Origin: Verrucomicrobiota bacterium
GTDB taxonomy: Bacteria; Verrucomicrobiota; Verrucomicrobiia; Chthoniobacterales; Chthoniobacteraceae
Direction: 5' to 3'
NCBI GenBank assembly: GCA_009885995.1
Contig: VFJQ01000093.1
Coordinates: 1 to 64,000, forward strand
DNA: 64,000 nt
The notes beneath the pieces were generated by a model. It ran no database searches. It was not told the DNA's origin and saw only the letters and a list, made by a program, of their open reading frames with translations. Shown piece by piece: positions 22,189 to 32,651 of this stretch. Both the position numbers and the translations under genes were made by a program. Each line of letters begins with the position of its first letter. The stretch's first letter is position 1.

Positions 22189-23255
22189 GCGTGCAGAGCA
22201 GTTTCATCCACTTCGACACCGAGGCCGGGACCGGTGGGGACTTCGGCCTGGTCGCCGCGGATGTTGATCGGTCTGCGCAAGATCGTGGCGGTGAGGAACT
22301 GCGGCCCGTTAAGTGCAGCGGGCCGTTCGAGTCCACTCTCGCTAAACAGCCGGAGGCTCGCGGCAAGCGAGATGTCGGGATCAGTGAGTCCGCTCGCAAA
22401 GAGCAGCAGGCCGTGCTGCTTCATGTATTCAATGATGCGTCGTGCTTCGGTCAGGCCGCCGCAGCGCGAGACTTTCATGGCCACGCCATCGAGCAGGCCA
22501 AACTCGTGGAACGCGCGGAGGTCGGCGAGCGAGACGATCGGCTCATCCATGAGGATCGGCAACGCGCGCTGCTCGCTGAGTTTGCGGAAACCGGTGAGAT
22601 GATTTGCGGGTAGCGGCTGTTCAAGCGCAGCGATGCCGAGATCGGCGAACTTCGGCGCGATGGCGAGCGCGGCGTCGAGATCGTAGCCGCCGTTTGCGTC
22701 CACCCACACGAACGCTTCCGGCGCGAGCCGGCGAATCTCGCGGCACATCTCCACGTCGAACGCGGCATCGCTGCCGACCTTCACGTTGAAGTTCCGATAA
22801 CTGCGCGAGTGCGCTTCGGCTACGCTGGCGTTCACCTCGTCGAGCGTGTGCGCGTCGAGCGTCCAGCTCAGCTTCACGGGATTGCGGCTTGGGCCGAGGC
22901 TGTCGGCGGTGAGATCGAAGAGCGCGAGGTCGATGCCCGCCTTGCAGATCGGCTGCCCGGTCGAGAAGGACGGCGCGATCACGCGGTTCATCACGCGCCA
23001 CACTTTCTCCCCGTCGAAGGCATCGAGCCCGACGAGCGCGGGTGCGAGGTGGTGGTCGATCGTCGTGCGCACCGTCTCGATCGTCTCATAACTCCACGTC
23101 GGCGAAGGCACGCTCTGTCCCCAGCCGACGTGGCCCGCATCGTCGGTGATTTTCACCACGATCGTGTCGCGCGTCGGTTGGCGGAAGAACTTGAACTGCC
23201 CGACGACGGGATAACTCGCCACGAACGTTTCCACGCTGGCGATGCGCGCGTTCAT
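22185..23255 (-). CDS. Enolase-superfamily (mandelate racemase/muconate lactonizing) enzyme, copy 1
   Basis: The 356-aa product starts at ATG 23255 overlapping the upstream stop. Metal ligands of the superfamily are visible: Asp in VWVDANGGYD, Glu in ALEQPLP, Asp/Glu in LMDEPIVS. The first catalytic motif reads FNVKVG, so the KxK pair is NxK, and the second Lys is in VAMKVSRCGG. Products of this class are sugar-acid dehydratases, cycloisomerases or epimerases. The exact substrate is not deducible. Confidence 0.85.
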   Translation of the reverse strand: MNARIASVETFVASYPVVGQFKFFRQPTRDTIVVKITDDAGHVGWGQSVPSPTWSYETIETVRTTIDHHLAPALVGLDAFDGEKVWRVMNRVIAPSFSTGQPICKAGIDLALFDLTADSLGPSRNPVKLSWTLDAHTLDEVNASVAEAHSRSYRNFNVKVGSDAAFDVEMCREIRRLAPEAFVWVDANGGYDLDAALAIAPKFADLGIAALEQPLPANHLTGFRKLSEQRALPILMDEPIVSLADLRAFHEFGLLDGVAMKVSRCGGLTEARRIIEYMKQHGLLLFASGLTDPDISLAASLRLFSESGLERPAALNGPQFLTATILRRPINIRGDQAEVPTGPGLGVEVDETALHA

Positions 23256-24691
23256 GCGGCGTGGATGGCTTCGGCGACGCGATTGGCCGTGCGCGTCGCG
23301 GCGTCCATGCCGTGCGGCATGTTGTCGTAGGCCGCACCGGCGAAATGAATGCGGCCGACCGGAGCGCCGATGTGCGGCCAGAATTTCGCGAGTTGCCCGA
23401 ATGGAAGCGCCAGCCGCTCGCACCCGAAGCACGTCGGCTCTTCCTTCCACCACTGGTGCACGATCACGCGCTCGATCGTGTCCTTCGCCTGGCCGGGGTA
23501 AAATTTACGGAACGCCGCGAGCGCATCCTCCTCGGTCTGCACGGGCGCGCCGCTGCCCATGAGCACGCAGCTTTCGCCGGGCACGTCGTCCGCGGTTTCA
23601 TAGACGAGCACCATGTTCTTGTCGCCGGTCTCGAGGTTGATGCTCGGCACGTCGCCTTTCCAAAACGGCGTGCGCGCTTGCAGCAACACGCGCGACTGCA
23701 TCCCGATTTTCACGTTCGCGAGCGCGTAGGCTTTCTCCGCGGGCAACGCGGGCGTGAGTGTGACACCCGTGAAGAGCAGCGGCGACATGCACACGACGAG
23801 AAAATCCGCAGCGAGTTGCTGCGGCTTTTCGTTTTCGGTGAAGGTCACGCGCACCCCAGAGTCGTTGTGCTCGATCGCGGTGACGGGACAGTTCTTCCGC
23901 ACGCGCTCGCCGAGCTTCGCGGCGAAGGTGTCGGGCAGGAGTTGGTTGCCGCCTTTGAGGTGAAAGACATCGCGCGAGAAGGCCGGGATGCCGCGCAACT
24001 TGCGGATGCCGTCCTGCCACAGGCGAAAGAGCGCGGAGACATCGCTACTCGTCGGCGGTTTGCCCGGCGCGCTGCGGCGTCCGCCGATGAAACGGAGCGC
24101 CACGTCGGACGCTCCGTCTTGCGCGAGCAAATCGCCGAGCAGCACTTCGTCGAGACGATCGAGGCCGACGCCGAACGGCTGGAACTCGTCGGTGAATTTC
24201 GCGACGTAGGGCGCGAAGTAGAGCGTGCTCAAGTCGGTCCAGCCGTGATCGAGTATGTGCGCGGTCTCCCGCTCGTTGAAGCCGAACGATTTCACCACGT
24301 CGCGATCAGCGAGCTGTGCCTCGGTGAACCATTTTCCGTCGATGTGGCGATACATGTTTTGCCGGCGATTCCACGGTAGGAACGGCAGGTCGAACTTCTC
24401 GACGTAGCGGCGATACTGCACGTAGCCGGGATTGGTGAAGTGCTCGGCGCCTACGTCGGCGTAGAGGCCGTCGGGCAGCGGATCGCGGATCGTCTTCACA
24501 TGTCCGCCGGTGCGGCGCGAGGCTTCGAGCAGTGTGACTTCGTGCCCGCGCTCCATCAGTTCATAGGCGCAGCACAGCCCACCGATGCCGCCGCCCGCGA
24601 CGATGATGCGCTTCGGCTTCGCCGCTGCGGAGACTGCACCTGCGAGCAGCGCGAGGCTGGTGGTTTTCAGGACTTCGCGTCGTGTATTCAT
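23252..24691 (-). CDS. FAD-dependent amine oxidase/protoporphyrinogen oxidase-like oxidoreductase
   Basis: The 479-aa product has an N-terminal leader (VLKTTSLALLAGAVSAAAK) followed directly by the FAD-binding dinucleotide motif VAGGGIGGLCCAYEL and LLEASRRTGGHVKT. The C-terminus has the second FAD block (GRIHFAGAAYDNMPHGMDAA). The fold matches the NAD(P)-binding Rossmann/amine-oxidase family. The substrate is unknown; oxidation of an amino or hydroxyl group of an operon intermediate is possible. It overlaps both neighbours by 4 bp. Confidence 0.82.
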   Translation of the reverse strand: MNTRREVLKTTSLALLAGAVSAAAKPKRIIVAGGGIGGLCCAYELMERGHEVTLLEASRRTGGHVKTIRDPLPDGLYADVGAEHFTNPGYVQYRRYVEKFDLPFLPWNRRQNMYRHIDGKWFTEAQLADRDVVKSFGFNERETAHILDHGWTDLSTLYFAPYVAKFTDEFQPFGVGLDRLDEVLLGDLLAQDGASDVALRFIGGRRSAPGKPPTSSDVSALFRLWQDGIRKLRGIPAFSRDVFHLKGGNQLLPDTFAAKLGERVRKNCPVTAIEHNDSGVRVTFTENEKPQQLAADFLVVCMSPLLFTGVTLTPALPAEKAYALANVKIGMQSRVLLQARTPFWKGDVPSINLETGDKNMVLVYETADDVPGESCVLMGSGAPVQTEEDALAAFRKFYPGQAKDTIERVIVHQWWKEEPTCFGCERLALPFGQLAKFWPHIGAPVGRIHFAGAAYDNMPHGMDAATRTANRVAEAIHAA

Positions 24692-25686
24692 TTCAGTGCG
24701 GCGAGTTGCGGTGCGCGGTGCGCCACGACGGCGAACATCTCCGCGATCTGCTCGCCCATTTGCGCGAGCACCTGGCGGAAGCCAGCGCGCTTGGTCGCGT
24801 CGAGCATCTCGGCGTAGCTGAGGCCAGAGGTCTCTCGCTGCGCGTCAGTGCATTCGGGGCCGTGAGGAGTGTCGTGCAGTTCCATGCTCGCGAGCACATC
24901 GAGCGCGTGCTGGCGGACGTAGCGGCGATTCTCCGCGAGCACAGCGCGCAGCGTGGCTTCGGTCTCGGGTCGCCAGCCGTCGGGGAAAAGTTTCGTGAGT
25001 TCACCTCTCGGTGCAGTGGCGCGCATGTAGTGAAGCTGGAATGGCTCGACCGGCGTGTCCGCGAGGTCGGCGAAGATCGAGGGCCAGCGCAGGCGAAACT
25101 CCTTCACGCCGTATTCGTGGAAGGTGACGAGATCCTGCACGGGTCGGTTGCGCGGCGTGTATTTGCCATCGATGAGCGTGAGGTCGAGGCCGGGCTGGAT
25201 GGACTTGATGAGGCTGTCACTCACGACGTGGACGATCCAGCCGAGCGCATAGGCGAGTGGTCGCTCGCCGGGGAATAGCGCGAACGCGTCGTCGATCGCG
25301 GCGGCAAAGTAGTCGGCGAGATGATCCCACGGCACGCGCAGCTCGGCGTCGTGTTTCGTCCAGCCGAATACGAGATGCGAGCGTCCGTAGAAGCGCTCGT
25401 GGACTTGATGCGCGGTGAGCGGGCCGTCGGGCGTTGCGAGTCGGAACTGCCGCACCGCGCCGCCGGTGAGCGGGCTCTTCTCCAGGGGCACGGTGCCGAA
25501 GCCGACCTCGCGGCCGGTATCCACGCAGATCGCTTCGGGCATCACCTGGATGTCGCAGCCGAGATACGCGCCGGCGGTGTAGCTCGCGAAGTGCCGCTGC
25601 GCGATCGCGACGAGCGGGAGCTTGCGCTCAGCGGCGGCTTTTAGCCCGAGCACAGCGGCAAAGGTGTGTCCGACGATGCCGCTCAT
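24688..25686 (-). CDS. Unrecognised protein, possibly zinc-dependent phospholipase C-like fold
   Basis: The 332-aa product has no signal peptide. Several histidines lie in helical contexts (SGIVGHTFAA at the N-terminus, LAYALGWIVHVVSDSL at about residue 150, HEYGVKEF), reminiscent of the all-alpha zinc-dependent phospholipase C/S1-P1 nuclease fold. I cannot assign a reaction. It sits 3 bp after the membrane acyltransferase and overlaps the flavin oxidoreductase gene, so it is almost surely expressed with them. Confidence 0.45.
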   Translation of the reverse strand: MSGIVGHTFAAVLGLKAAAERKLPLVAIAQRHFASYTAGAYLGCDIQVMPEAICVDTGREVGFGTVPLEKSPLTGGAVRQFRLATPDGPLTAHQVHERFYGRSHLVFGWTKHDAELRVPWDHLADYFAAAIDDAFALFPGERPLAYALGWIVHVVSDSLIKSIQPGLDLTLIDGKYTPRNRPVQDLVTFHEYGVKEFRLRWPSIFADLADTPVEPFQLHYMRATAPRGELTKLFPDGWRPETEATLRAVLAENRRYVRQHALDVLASMELHDTPHGPECTDAQRETSGLSYAEMLDATKRAGFRQVLAQMGEQIAEMFAVVAHRAPQLAALK

Positions 25687-25689
25687 GAC

Positions 25690-26886
25690 CTAGATGCGGA
25701 GAAAGATCTTCCGTCGATACATCCAGACCAGGATGAGCCACAGCACGAGCAGCGTCGCGCCGCCGAAGAGCAGCGACTCGTAAGCTTTGCCGAAGAAGAG
25801 GAAGGCATTTTTGCCGAGATGCGTCGTGAGCGTGGAGCGGATGAAGCTGAGCCAGAGGTGATCCATGCAGTAGGCGGCGATGGAGTTCGAGCCGATGACG
25901 AGCAGTGGAAACGTCCACGCCTTCCAGCCGCGCATCTCGACGGTGAAGTAGAACGCGGCGAGCAGCAGCAGGCACCAACCGCCGCTGAAGAGAACCCAAC
26001 TCGGCGTCCAGATGCGCTTCACGACCGGGCACACGCCGAATGCGCCGAGCAGCCAGCCGCTGGCGAGCGCGATCACCGCGGCGACGATCAACCAGCGGAG
26101 TTTCTGTGCGGGCGCGCGTTCGCTGCGCAGCGTCTCGCCGGCGATGAGGCCGAGCGTCATCGTTGCGAGCGTGGGGATGAAACTGAGTGTCGCATAGCCG
26201 CCGAGGTTGCACACCCACGGCTTCTCGCGCGGGAGGAGATTGAGGAACCAGTGGTCGAAGGCCCACGCGAAGTTGCTGTTCTTCTGCCAGTGCGCTGCGA
26301 AGCCGGTGAGGCCGTATTTTTGCAGCCAGTCGGCGCTCACGTTCACCCTCGCGTAGTCGAAGTCCGGCGGCGGCAGAGGATGCACCACGAACGCCGCCCA
26401 ATACCCCGCGAGCAGCAGTGCGAACGCGATCCACTGGTCGCGCACGGGACGGAAGCCGAGCAGGAAGAGAAAGCCGTAGCCGAGGCCGATCTGCGAGAGT
26501 GTATCCTCAAAGGTGAAGGTCGTCTCCGACTTCCCGACGCTGCGCAGGAAGACGCCGAGCGCTATGAGGATGAACGCGCGACCGAAAGCGTGAAGCGAAA
26601 GCTGCGCACGACTTTGGTCCCGAGCCATGCGCGTCGCGATCGAGAACGGCAGCGCGACGCCGACGATGAACGAGAACGACGGCTGGATGAGATCGTGCAG
26701 CGAGCAACCGATCCATTCGACGTGCGACTGGTGCCAGCCGACGAAGGACCAGAACGCGCTGTCTGACACGGCCTGCGCGACCGACTTGAACCGCAGCACC
26801 TCGGCCATCATCAGCAGCATCACGAAGCCGCGATAGGCATCGAGCGAGGTGAGGCGCTGCGGGACGGGGGATGCTTCGGGGGGCAT
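25690..26886 (-). CDS. HGSNAT-like (DUF5009) membrane acyltransferase
   Basis: The 398-aa integral membrane protein has about ten hydrophobic segments. The N-terminus RLTSLDAYRGFVMLLMMAE is the family signature, followed by LIQPSFSFIVGVALPFS. The family includes human heparan-alpha-glucosaminide N-acetyltransferase, which passes acetyl from cytoplasmic acetyl-CoA to an amino sugar across a membrane. With NagA in the same operon, acetylation or deacetylation of amino sugars is a fitting theme. The active-site His was not pinned down. Confidence 0.8.
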   Translation of the reverse strand: MPPEASPVPQRLTSLDAYRGFVMLLMMAEVLRFKSVAQAVSDSAFWSFVGWHQSHVEWIGCSLHDLIQPSFSFIVGVALPFSIATRMARDQSRAQLSLHAFGRAFILIALGVFLRSVGKSETTFTFEDTLSQIGLGYGFLFLLGFRPVRDQWIAFALLLAGYWAAFVVHPLPPPDFDYARVNVSADWLQKYGLTGFAAHWQKNSNFAWAFDHWFLNLLPREKPWVCNLGGYATLSFIPTLATMTLGLIAGETLRSERAPAQKLRWLIVAAVIALASGWLLGAFGVCPVVKRIWTPSWVLFSGGWCLLLLAAFYFTVEMRGWKAWTFPLLVIGSNSIAAYCMDHLWLSFIRSTLTTHLGKNAFLFFGKAYESLLFGGATLLVLWLILVWMYRRKIFLRI

Positions 26887-26895
26887 GGCGTGGAG

Positions 26896-29484
26896 CTATT
26901 GCAGCGTCTTGATGAACATGATGATCGAGTCGATCTGCGCGTCGTTGAGGACGCCGGAATAGACCGGCATCCCGGCTTCGATCTTCTCGTAGCCCTTCAC
27001 GATTTTCGCCGCCGGCGTGAGGATCGACTCACGTAGATAATCCTCGGTGGCCTCGGTGGGCTGGCCTTTGAAGATGTCGCGTTTCTTGCCGTAGAGACCT
27101 TTCCACGACGGGCCGATCTTGAGTTGCACGGATTCGTCCGTCGCGTGGCAGGCGAGGCAACCCATCATCGCGTAGAGCCGTTTGCCTTCCTCCACGCTCG
27201 CGGGCGCGGTGGCAGGTGCGAGCGATTGCTTCGGTGTGAGATCGACTTCGATCTTCCCGAAGCCTTCCTTCTCCGGTTCGAACTTCGCTAGCTCGTAAGG
27301 TGTGAAGTAGGCGTTGCCCTCGACCTTCACGCCATCGGGCGTCGCGAGCCCCCAGCCGATGCGCATCTGCTGGACGGGCTTCATGTCGGGCAGCGCGACG
27401 AAGACGCTGCGTTTGTCCTGCGAGAGATACGCGCTGCTCGGCGTGAGCCAGTCCTGGCCGGGTTTGTCGTCGGCCTTGAGATGCGGGGAGCCGTATTGCC
27501 ACGTGCGGCGGTAGTGCCAGCTCTCCATTGTGAAGCTCGCGCGCTCGGCGGCGGTGTGTGCATCGAGCGGCACGTCGAAGCGCATCAGCACGCCCTTGTC
27601 CATCGGCACGACTTCGCGCGGCAGCGTGACAGGCGCGCCGGTGTAGCGCACGCGGGCGAGACCGCTCAGCGCCTTCGACGTGGTGCCCCATCCGACGACC
27701 TGGAAGCCGGTGACGTAGAGCGCGCCGTCGGCGGGATTCACCGCGGCGTTCAGCGCGGGCACGTCGAAGTCGCGCACGACGCTCACGATCGCGGCCTGCG
27801 GGCGCGAGCCGCGTTCGTTCAGCAGCACGCGGAAAAGCTCGGGCCGGTTGAAGCCGACGTGGATGAGCGCGTCGTTGAGCGGCCCGAACTTCGCGCCGTA
27901 GAGCCACACCTGCGAAATCGCCGAGGCATTCACCTGATGCGGAATCCACGTCAGCGGTTCAGCGATCGGCTCGGGATACTTTTCCTTCGGGATCAAGGCG
28001 CTGAGGAAGCCGTGAAACTCCGGCTTGTTCAAAATGTAGAGCGGCGTGGTCGGCGTGTATTGACCTTCCTGGTCGCTCGCGGTGACGAGTCCGGTGCGCG
28101 GATTCACGCCCGCGTAGGGCTGGCGGAAACCGGTGCCGAGCACGCTGTAGCTGCGCCCATCCGCCGCGACGCGCAGCACGCTGCCGTTGAGTGTGCTGAT
28201 CGTCGAATCCTGTTGCCCGCCCTTCGCGATCACAAACGAACCGTCCGGCGCGAGCTTGAGCGAGTTGGGAAATTCGCGCGTCTCCGCCGACTGCGGGAAG
28301 ACGTTTGAGAACAACTCGTGCGTGTCTGCCTCGCCGTCGCCATTCGTGTCGCGCAGGTGCCAGATACCGTTGCGGTCGAAGACGTAAATCTGCTCGTCGC
28401 GGATCGCGATCGACATCGGCTCGTTCAGCCCGGAGGCGAAGCGCCGCCACTTCACTTCGCCGTCCTTCTTCGCCAGCTCGCGGACGAGCCACACGTCGCC
28501 GTCGAACGTGGACGCAGCCGCGGTGCCGTCCTTGAAAAACGCGATGTCGCACAGCCGCACGTTGCGCTTCCACGGGTTCGCAAACGGCAGCGCGATGTCG
28601 TCCACGACGTAGGCGTCCTTCGCGGTCGAGAGCGTGGGCTTCGTGGTGACCTCCTGCGGCAAGCGGGTCGCGGCGACTGAGTCGAACGCTGGCAGGTTCT
28701 CGAAATGAAACGACTTACCCGGAGTGATCGAACCGACGAAGACGCGGATTTCCATTTGCGCGCGGTTCGCCGGAACTTGTGCGATCCACACGCGCGCGTC
28801 GTCCACCAGTCTCGCCTTCGCGAACGAGACGGACGGCGCTCCCTCTTTCAACCCGATCACGAGTGAGCGCGGTTGCTCGCAGGGTGCCAGCCGCAGGTGT
28901 CTTTTCACCACTACGTGCCCATCGTGGAGAGTCGCGGCCAGCGTTTCCTCCACGAGCGCGCCGGCGACTTCGTATGCGAGCACGACGCCGTTCTTCACGA
29001 GCCGCACCGCCTTGAATCGTGCATCCTTCAGCGGCCCGCGTCCAGGCTCCTCCGCGCTCGGTTGCGGCTCGCGCGGGTCTTTGAGCGACACCTGCTCGCC
29101 GGTCTGCCAGCCGGGATACACGCCATTCGTCAGCAGCAGCTTGCCGTCGGGCTTCGGCAATTTGCTCTGCCCGCCGAGCGTTTTGAAATTCCCCGCCTCC
29201 TGATACGACAGCGGCCCGAGCGCCTCGGGCGTCACGCCCTTACCGGTCCAGATCGCGGAGACGCGCAGCAACTCGGTGTCGAAGCACGCCCAGCAATCGT
29301 GGCCGAGATTCAGCACGATGCCGCGCGGCGTGACGTTCATCGGCACCGAGTTCGGATCGGCGTCGCGCAGGTCGAGCGACGACGAGAAGAACGGGAACGT
29401 AGGCTCGATCCACGGCGCCCATTTTGAATCCGCGAGCGCGGGGGCGGCGATGAAAGCGAGTGCGACGAGAAGCTTTGGGATCAT
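26896..29484 (-). CDS. Secreted DUF6797 / propeller / cytochrome c protein
   Basis: The 862-aa product starts at ATG 29484, overlapping the upstream stop. A signal peptide (1-18, ending ALA) precedes an N-terminal DUF6797-like region (WAPWIEPTFPFFSSSLDLRD; GHDCWACFDTELLRVSAIW). A six-bladed propeller-like middle part has calcium-type loops (DTNGDGEADTHELF), and a C-terminal cytochrome c domain has CLACH and a distal Met in AGMPVYSGVLND. It should oxidise a carbohydrate-derived substrate in the periplasm and pass electrons to the respiratory chain. Its neighbour is another haem dehydrogenase. Confidence 0.82.
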   Translation of the reverse strand: MIPKLLVALAFIAAPALADSKWAPWIEPTFPFFSSSLDLRDADPNSVPMNVTPRGIVLNLGHDCWACFDTELLRVSAIWTGKGVTPEALGPLSYQEAGNFKTLGGQSKLPKPDGKLLLTNGVYPGWQTGEQVSLKDPREPQPSAEEPGRGPLKDARFKAVRLVKNGVVLAYEVAGALVEETLAATLHDGHVVVKRHLRLAPCEQPRSLVIGLKEGAPSVSFAKARLVDDARVWIAQVPANRAQMEIRVFVGSITPGKSFHFENLPAFDSVAATRLPQEVTTKPTLSTAKDAYVVDDIALPFANPWKRNVRLCDIAFFKDGTAAASTFDGDVWLVRELAKKDGEVKWRRFASGLNEPMSIAIRDEQIYVFDRNGIWHLRDTNGDGEADTHELFSNVFPQSAETREFPNSLKLAPDGSFVIAKGGQQDSTISTLNGSVLRVAADGRSYSVLGTGFRQPYAGVNPRTGLVTASDQEGQYTPTTPLYILNKPEFHGFLSALIPKEKYPEPIAEPLTWIPHQVNASAISQVWLYGAKFGPLNDALIHVGFNRPELFRVLLNERGSRPQAAIVSVVRDFDVPALNAAVNPADGALYVTGFQVVGWGTTSKALSGLARVRYTGAPVTLPREVVPMDKGVLMRFDVPLDAHTAAERASFTMESWHYRRTWQYGSPHLKADDKPGQDWLTPSSAYLSQDKRSVFVALPDMKPVQQMRIGWGLATPDGVKVEGNAYFTPYELAKFEPEKEGFGKIEVDLTPKQSLAPATAPASVEEGKRLYAMMGCLACHATDESVQLKIGPSWKGLYGKKRDIFKGQPTEATEDYLRESILTPAAKIVKGYEKIEAGMPVYSGVLNDAQIDSIIMFIKTLQ

Positions 29485-32400
29485 TTGGCCATCAAGTAAG
29501 CAAACAAATCCCGCGTCTGCTCCGCCGTCAGCGCGTTGAGCAGCCCCTCGGGCATGAGCGACATCGGCGAGGCGACGAGCGACTTGATGTCCTGCCGCGC
29601 GATCTTCGATTTGTTGCCGAGCGCATCGAGCATCGTGACGAACTGCGGCGTGGTCTCGGCGACGAAGCCGGCGAGGATCTGGCCGTCCTTCGTCTCGAGA
29701 TTGAAGAGCGTGAACTCCTCGCGGATGCCGAGGTTCGGATCGACGATCGCGGGGAGCATGAAGTCGAGATTGTCGCGCTCGTAGCCGCTGAGGTCGGGGC
29801 CGATCTTGCCGCCCTCGCCTTTCAGGGCGTGGCACACGGCGCACGACACTTTGAAAAGCTTGCGTCCCTTCGCCGCGTCGCCGCCGGGGCGCGTGACTGC
29901 GATGCGCAGGTTCTTGATCAGCTCCTCCTTTTCCTGCGTTGAAGCGCGGAGATTGCCCCAGTGCTTTTTGATCAGCTTATCGGCCTGCGCGTCGCCGAGT
30001 TTCTGCATCGCGAGCAAGTTGCTTACGGACACGTGCTCCTTTTTCACCTCGCCGCGATCGACGAGATCGAGAAGCGACCGCGCCCAGTCGGCGCGGCTGC
30101 TCAGCGCGGTGATCGCGGCGGCGCGGACTTTCGTGCTGAACTTGGGAAAGAGATCGAGGATCGTCTGGCCGATCTCGGGGGTGTTGAAGCGCGAGAGCGC
30201 GTTGAGCAGATCGAGGCGCGCGTCGTCGGCCTTCGCGGCTTTCAACTGCGCAGTGATGATCGGCACCGCGGCGTCGATGCGGCGCTCGGCGACGAGTTCG
30301 AGCAGGCTCTTGCGCGCGGCGGCGGGAGTCTTCGGGTCGGCGAGAAGCTCGACGGCGGAGGGCGCGGCGGCCGCGTGATTTAAGCGCAGCGCGAAGCTCA
30401 CGAGCGCGGGCGTGTGCGGGCGCGAATCCCACACCGCGGCGACCTGCCTGCTCAGCGCGGCGGGCACGCTCGCGACGCGGTCGCCTTGCAGGCCGGCTTC
30501 CATGCCTTTCACGAGTTCGTCCACAAACTCCGGTGCGGGCGCCATCGCGAGGAGTTGCGCGGCGGTTGCGAAGTTTTCGTCGGTGCGCTCGGCGGTGTAG
30601 CGCTGGCCGAGACGCGACGCGATGAACTTGCTGAAGATCGGCGTGCGCCACAGAGCGGAGTCCTTGAGCAGGTCCATGATCTGCGCGCGGTCGCTCGTCG
30701 CCTTGCTCTCCAGCGCCCACCATTCGAGCAGCGGCAGATGTTTGTCGGCTGCGTCTTCCGCGCGATACATCGCCTCGCGCAGGATCGGCAGCGCGTTCTC
30801 GCCGGGCAGGCGCTTCGCGGAGCTGGCGAGTTGCACGCGGACCTGCGCTTCGGCTTCTTTGCGGGCGAGTTCGATGAGCTTCTTCTCGATCGCGGCAGGC
30901 AGCGGCTTGGGCTTCGCCGTGGAACTGCTGAAGCGTGCAACGGGGTAGCGGTCGCCGAGCAGGCGGATGGTCCAGTAGCGGATGAACTCGTCTTTGTGCT
31001 CCAGCGTTTGCAGCGCGACTTCGTCGGTGAAGCCGCCGCTCGCGTTCAGCGCCCAGAAACATTCGAGCGCGAACTGCCCGGTGTTTTCGCTCACGAGCTT
31101 GCGCAGCTTCGGCGCGAGCTTCGCGTCGTGGCGGTCGTGGAAGACGCGGATCGCGGTCTGGCGGAAAAACTTGTTCGGGTGCCGCAGCGTTTCGATCAGT
31201 TCGTGATCCGAGAGCTTCGCGAGATCGATCGACTTCGCGGGCTTCGACCCCTCGGCGGCGAGGCGATAGATGCGGCCACGCTCCTTGTCCCACGTGTCGC
31301 GCGGATCGACGTGCGTGAGGCGGCTGTCATACCAATCGGCCATGTAGATCGCGCCGTCGGGGCCGACCTTCGTGTCCACCGGGCGGAACCAGCGGTCGTC
31401 GGTCGTCACGAGCGGATCGGTGTCGTCGGTGCGATACGTCGAGGTATCGCGCGACATCTTCGCGGCCATCACGCGGTTCATCAGCGACATCGGCGAGATG
31501 AGGAAACCTTCGAGCTGCGGGATCGCGCCGCCTTCGTAGATCACCATCGTCTGCGTGAAGCGCGGCTCGAAACCCTTGTGCTCCATGTGCTCGAACCAGC
31601 CGAACGAATACGGATTCATCAGCGGCCCGTGTTTGCCCCAGCCTTTGATGCCGGCGCTGCCCTGCGGATAAAACATGCCGCGAGTGTTGCCGTGGTTCGT
31701 GCCGGAGAACGCGCGGCCTTTCGCGTCGAACTCGAAGCTGAACGTGTTGCCGCCGCCTTCCGCGAAGACCTCGAAGTCTTCCGTCACCGGGTTGTAGCGC
31801 CAGATCGCCTGACCGAGAAATTTCACGCCCTTGATGTCCGCCGTGCAGGTGCTGCCGTGCGCGCCGTAGAGCCAGCCGTCGGGGCCCCACGCGAGCGAGT
31901 TCGCGCCGCTGTGCGTGTCTTCGAGACCGAATCCGCTGAGCGCCACCTTGGGATCGCCGTCGGGGATGTCGTCGCGGTTTTTGTCCGGGTAGAAAAGCAG
32001 GTAAGGCGGGTTCAAGATCCACACGCCGTCGCGGCCGGTGACGACGCTGCGCGCGATGTTGAGGTCGCTCACGAAATCCTTCGCCTTGTCGAACACGCCA
32101 TCGCCCTTCGTGCTCTCGAGGATCGTGACGCGGTCCTTGCCCTTGAAATGATTCGGCGGTGGCGGTGGCACCTTGTCGAAAACTGCGCGCAGATACTGAT
32201 CGTATTTCACGACCTTCAGCCCGGCGGGGAAGGGATACTGGAGATACTGCACGACCCACATCCGCCCGCGTTCGTCGAAGTGCATATTCAGCGGCTGCGA
32301 GACGATCGGTTCATGCGCGACGACTTCCATTTTCAAGCCGGGCGCGATCTTGAAGTGCTTGAGCGTTTCTTCCGGCGTGAGCGGCTTCGAGCCGTCGTTG

Positions 32401-32651
32401 AGCGCGCCTTTGCCCTTGAAGCTTTGGACGAAGGCTTCGATGGATGGGTCGAAGGTTTGCGCAAAGGCGGCTAACGATGTGCAAAGCGCGGCACCGAGAA
32501 GGATGGTGGAACGCGACCTCCGGGCGCGTTTTTTTTGATCACGGGCGAAGCCCGCCATCTTTCCGAGAGATTGGCCGGCTCCGCCGGGGCTGGGAGAAAA
32601 CGCGCCCGGAGGTCGCGTTCCACCATCTGTTCGCTGAGTGCGTGTTTTCAT
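29481..32651 (-). CDS. PVC-type secreted dehydrogenase: propeller, HEAT repeats, cytochrome c
   Basis: The 1056-aa product has three regions: an N-terminal PVC-type dehydrogenase propeller (about 80-450; [49 protein letters not shown]), HEAT-like repeats (about 470-870), and a C-terminal haem-binding domain with CAVCH. ATG 32651 overlaps the upstream stop (ATGA). The hydrophobic signal segment [16 protein letters not shown] begins only at about residue 52 because a 126-bp palindromic element (32502-32627) has been inserted in frame between the n-region and h-region. An internal Met in [18 protein letters not shown] could serve as an alternative start. Confidence 0.88.
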   Translation of the reverse strand: MKTRTQRTDGGTRPPGAFSPSPGGAGQSLGKMAGFARDQKKRARRSRSTILLGAALCTSLAAFAQTFDPSIEAFVQSFKGKGALNDGSKPLTPEETLKHFKIAPGLKMEVVAHEPIVSQPLNMHFDERGRMWVVQYLQYPFPAGLKVVKYDQYLRAVFDKVPPPPPNHFKGKDRVTILESTKGDGVFDKAKDFVSDLNIARSVVTGRDGVWILNPPYLLFYPDKNRDDIPDGDPKVALSGFGLEDTHSGANSLAWGPDGWLYGAHGSTCTADIKGVKFLGQAIWRYNPVTEDFEVFAEGGGNTFSFEFDAKGRAFSGTNHGNTRGMFYPQGSAGIKGWGKHGPLMNPYSFGWFEHMEHKGFEPRFTQTMVIYEGGAIPQLEGFLISPMSLMNRVMAAKMSRDTSTYRTDDTDPLVTTDDRWFRPVDTKVGPDGAIYMADWYDSRLTHVDPRDTWDKERGRIYRLAAEGSKPAKSIDLAKLSDHELIETLRHPNKFFRQTAIRVFHDRHDAKLAPKLRKLVSENTGQFALECFWALNASGGFTDEVALQTLEHKDEFIRYWTIRLLGDRYPVARFSSSTAKPKPLPAAIEKKLIELARKEAEAQVRVQLASSAKRLPGENALPILREAMYRAEDAADKHLPLLEWWALESKATSDRAQIMDLLKDSALWRTPIFSKFIASRLGQRYTAERTDENFATAAQLLAMAPAPEFVDELVKGMEAGLQGDRVASVPAALSRQVAAVWDSRPHTPALVSFALRLNHAAAAPSAVELLADPKTPAAARKSLLELVAERRIDAAVPIITAQLKAAKADDARLDLLNALSRFNTPEIGQTILDLFPKFSTKVRAAAITALSSRADWARSLLDLVDRGEVKKEHVSVSNLLAMQKLGDAQADKLIKKHWGNLRASTQEKEELIKNLRIAVTRPGGDAAKGRKLFKVSCAVCHALKGEGGKIGPDLSGYERDNLDFMLPAIVDPNLGIREEFTLFNLETKDGQILAGFVAETTPQFVTMLDALGNKSKIARQDIKSLVASPMSLMPEGLLNALTAEQTRDLFAYLMAK
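32502..32627. repeat. 126-bp palindromic element with 31-bp perfect arms, inside a coding sequence
   Basis: Left arm 32502-32532 and right arm 32597-32627 are perfect reverse complements over 31 bp, separated by 64 nt; the arms start GATGGTGGAACGCGACCTCC. The length is a multiple of three (42 codons) and it is translated on the minus strand as part of the N-terminus of the propeller-cytochrome protein: the right arm encodes [11 protein letters not shown], the left arm RARRSRST. It is unlike the rest of the gene and looks inserted. Confidence 0.9.

Noticed and set aside
29485-29844. N-terminal extension of the DUF6797 cytochrome protein
   Set aside because: The extension is Arg-rich shadow sequence inside the upstream gene; the ATG at 29484 precedes a clean signal peptide.
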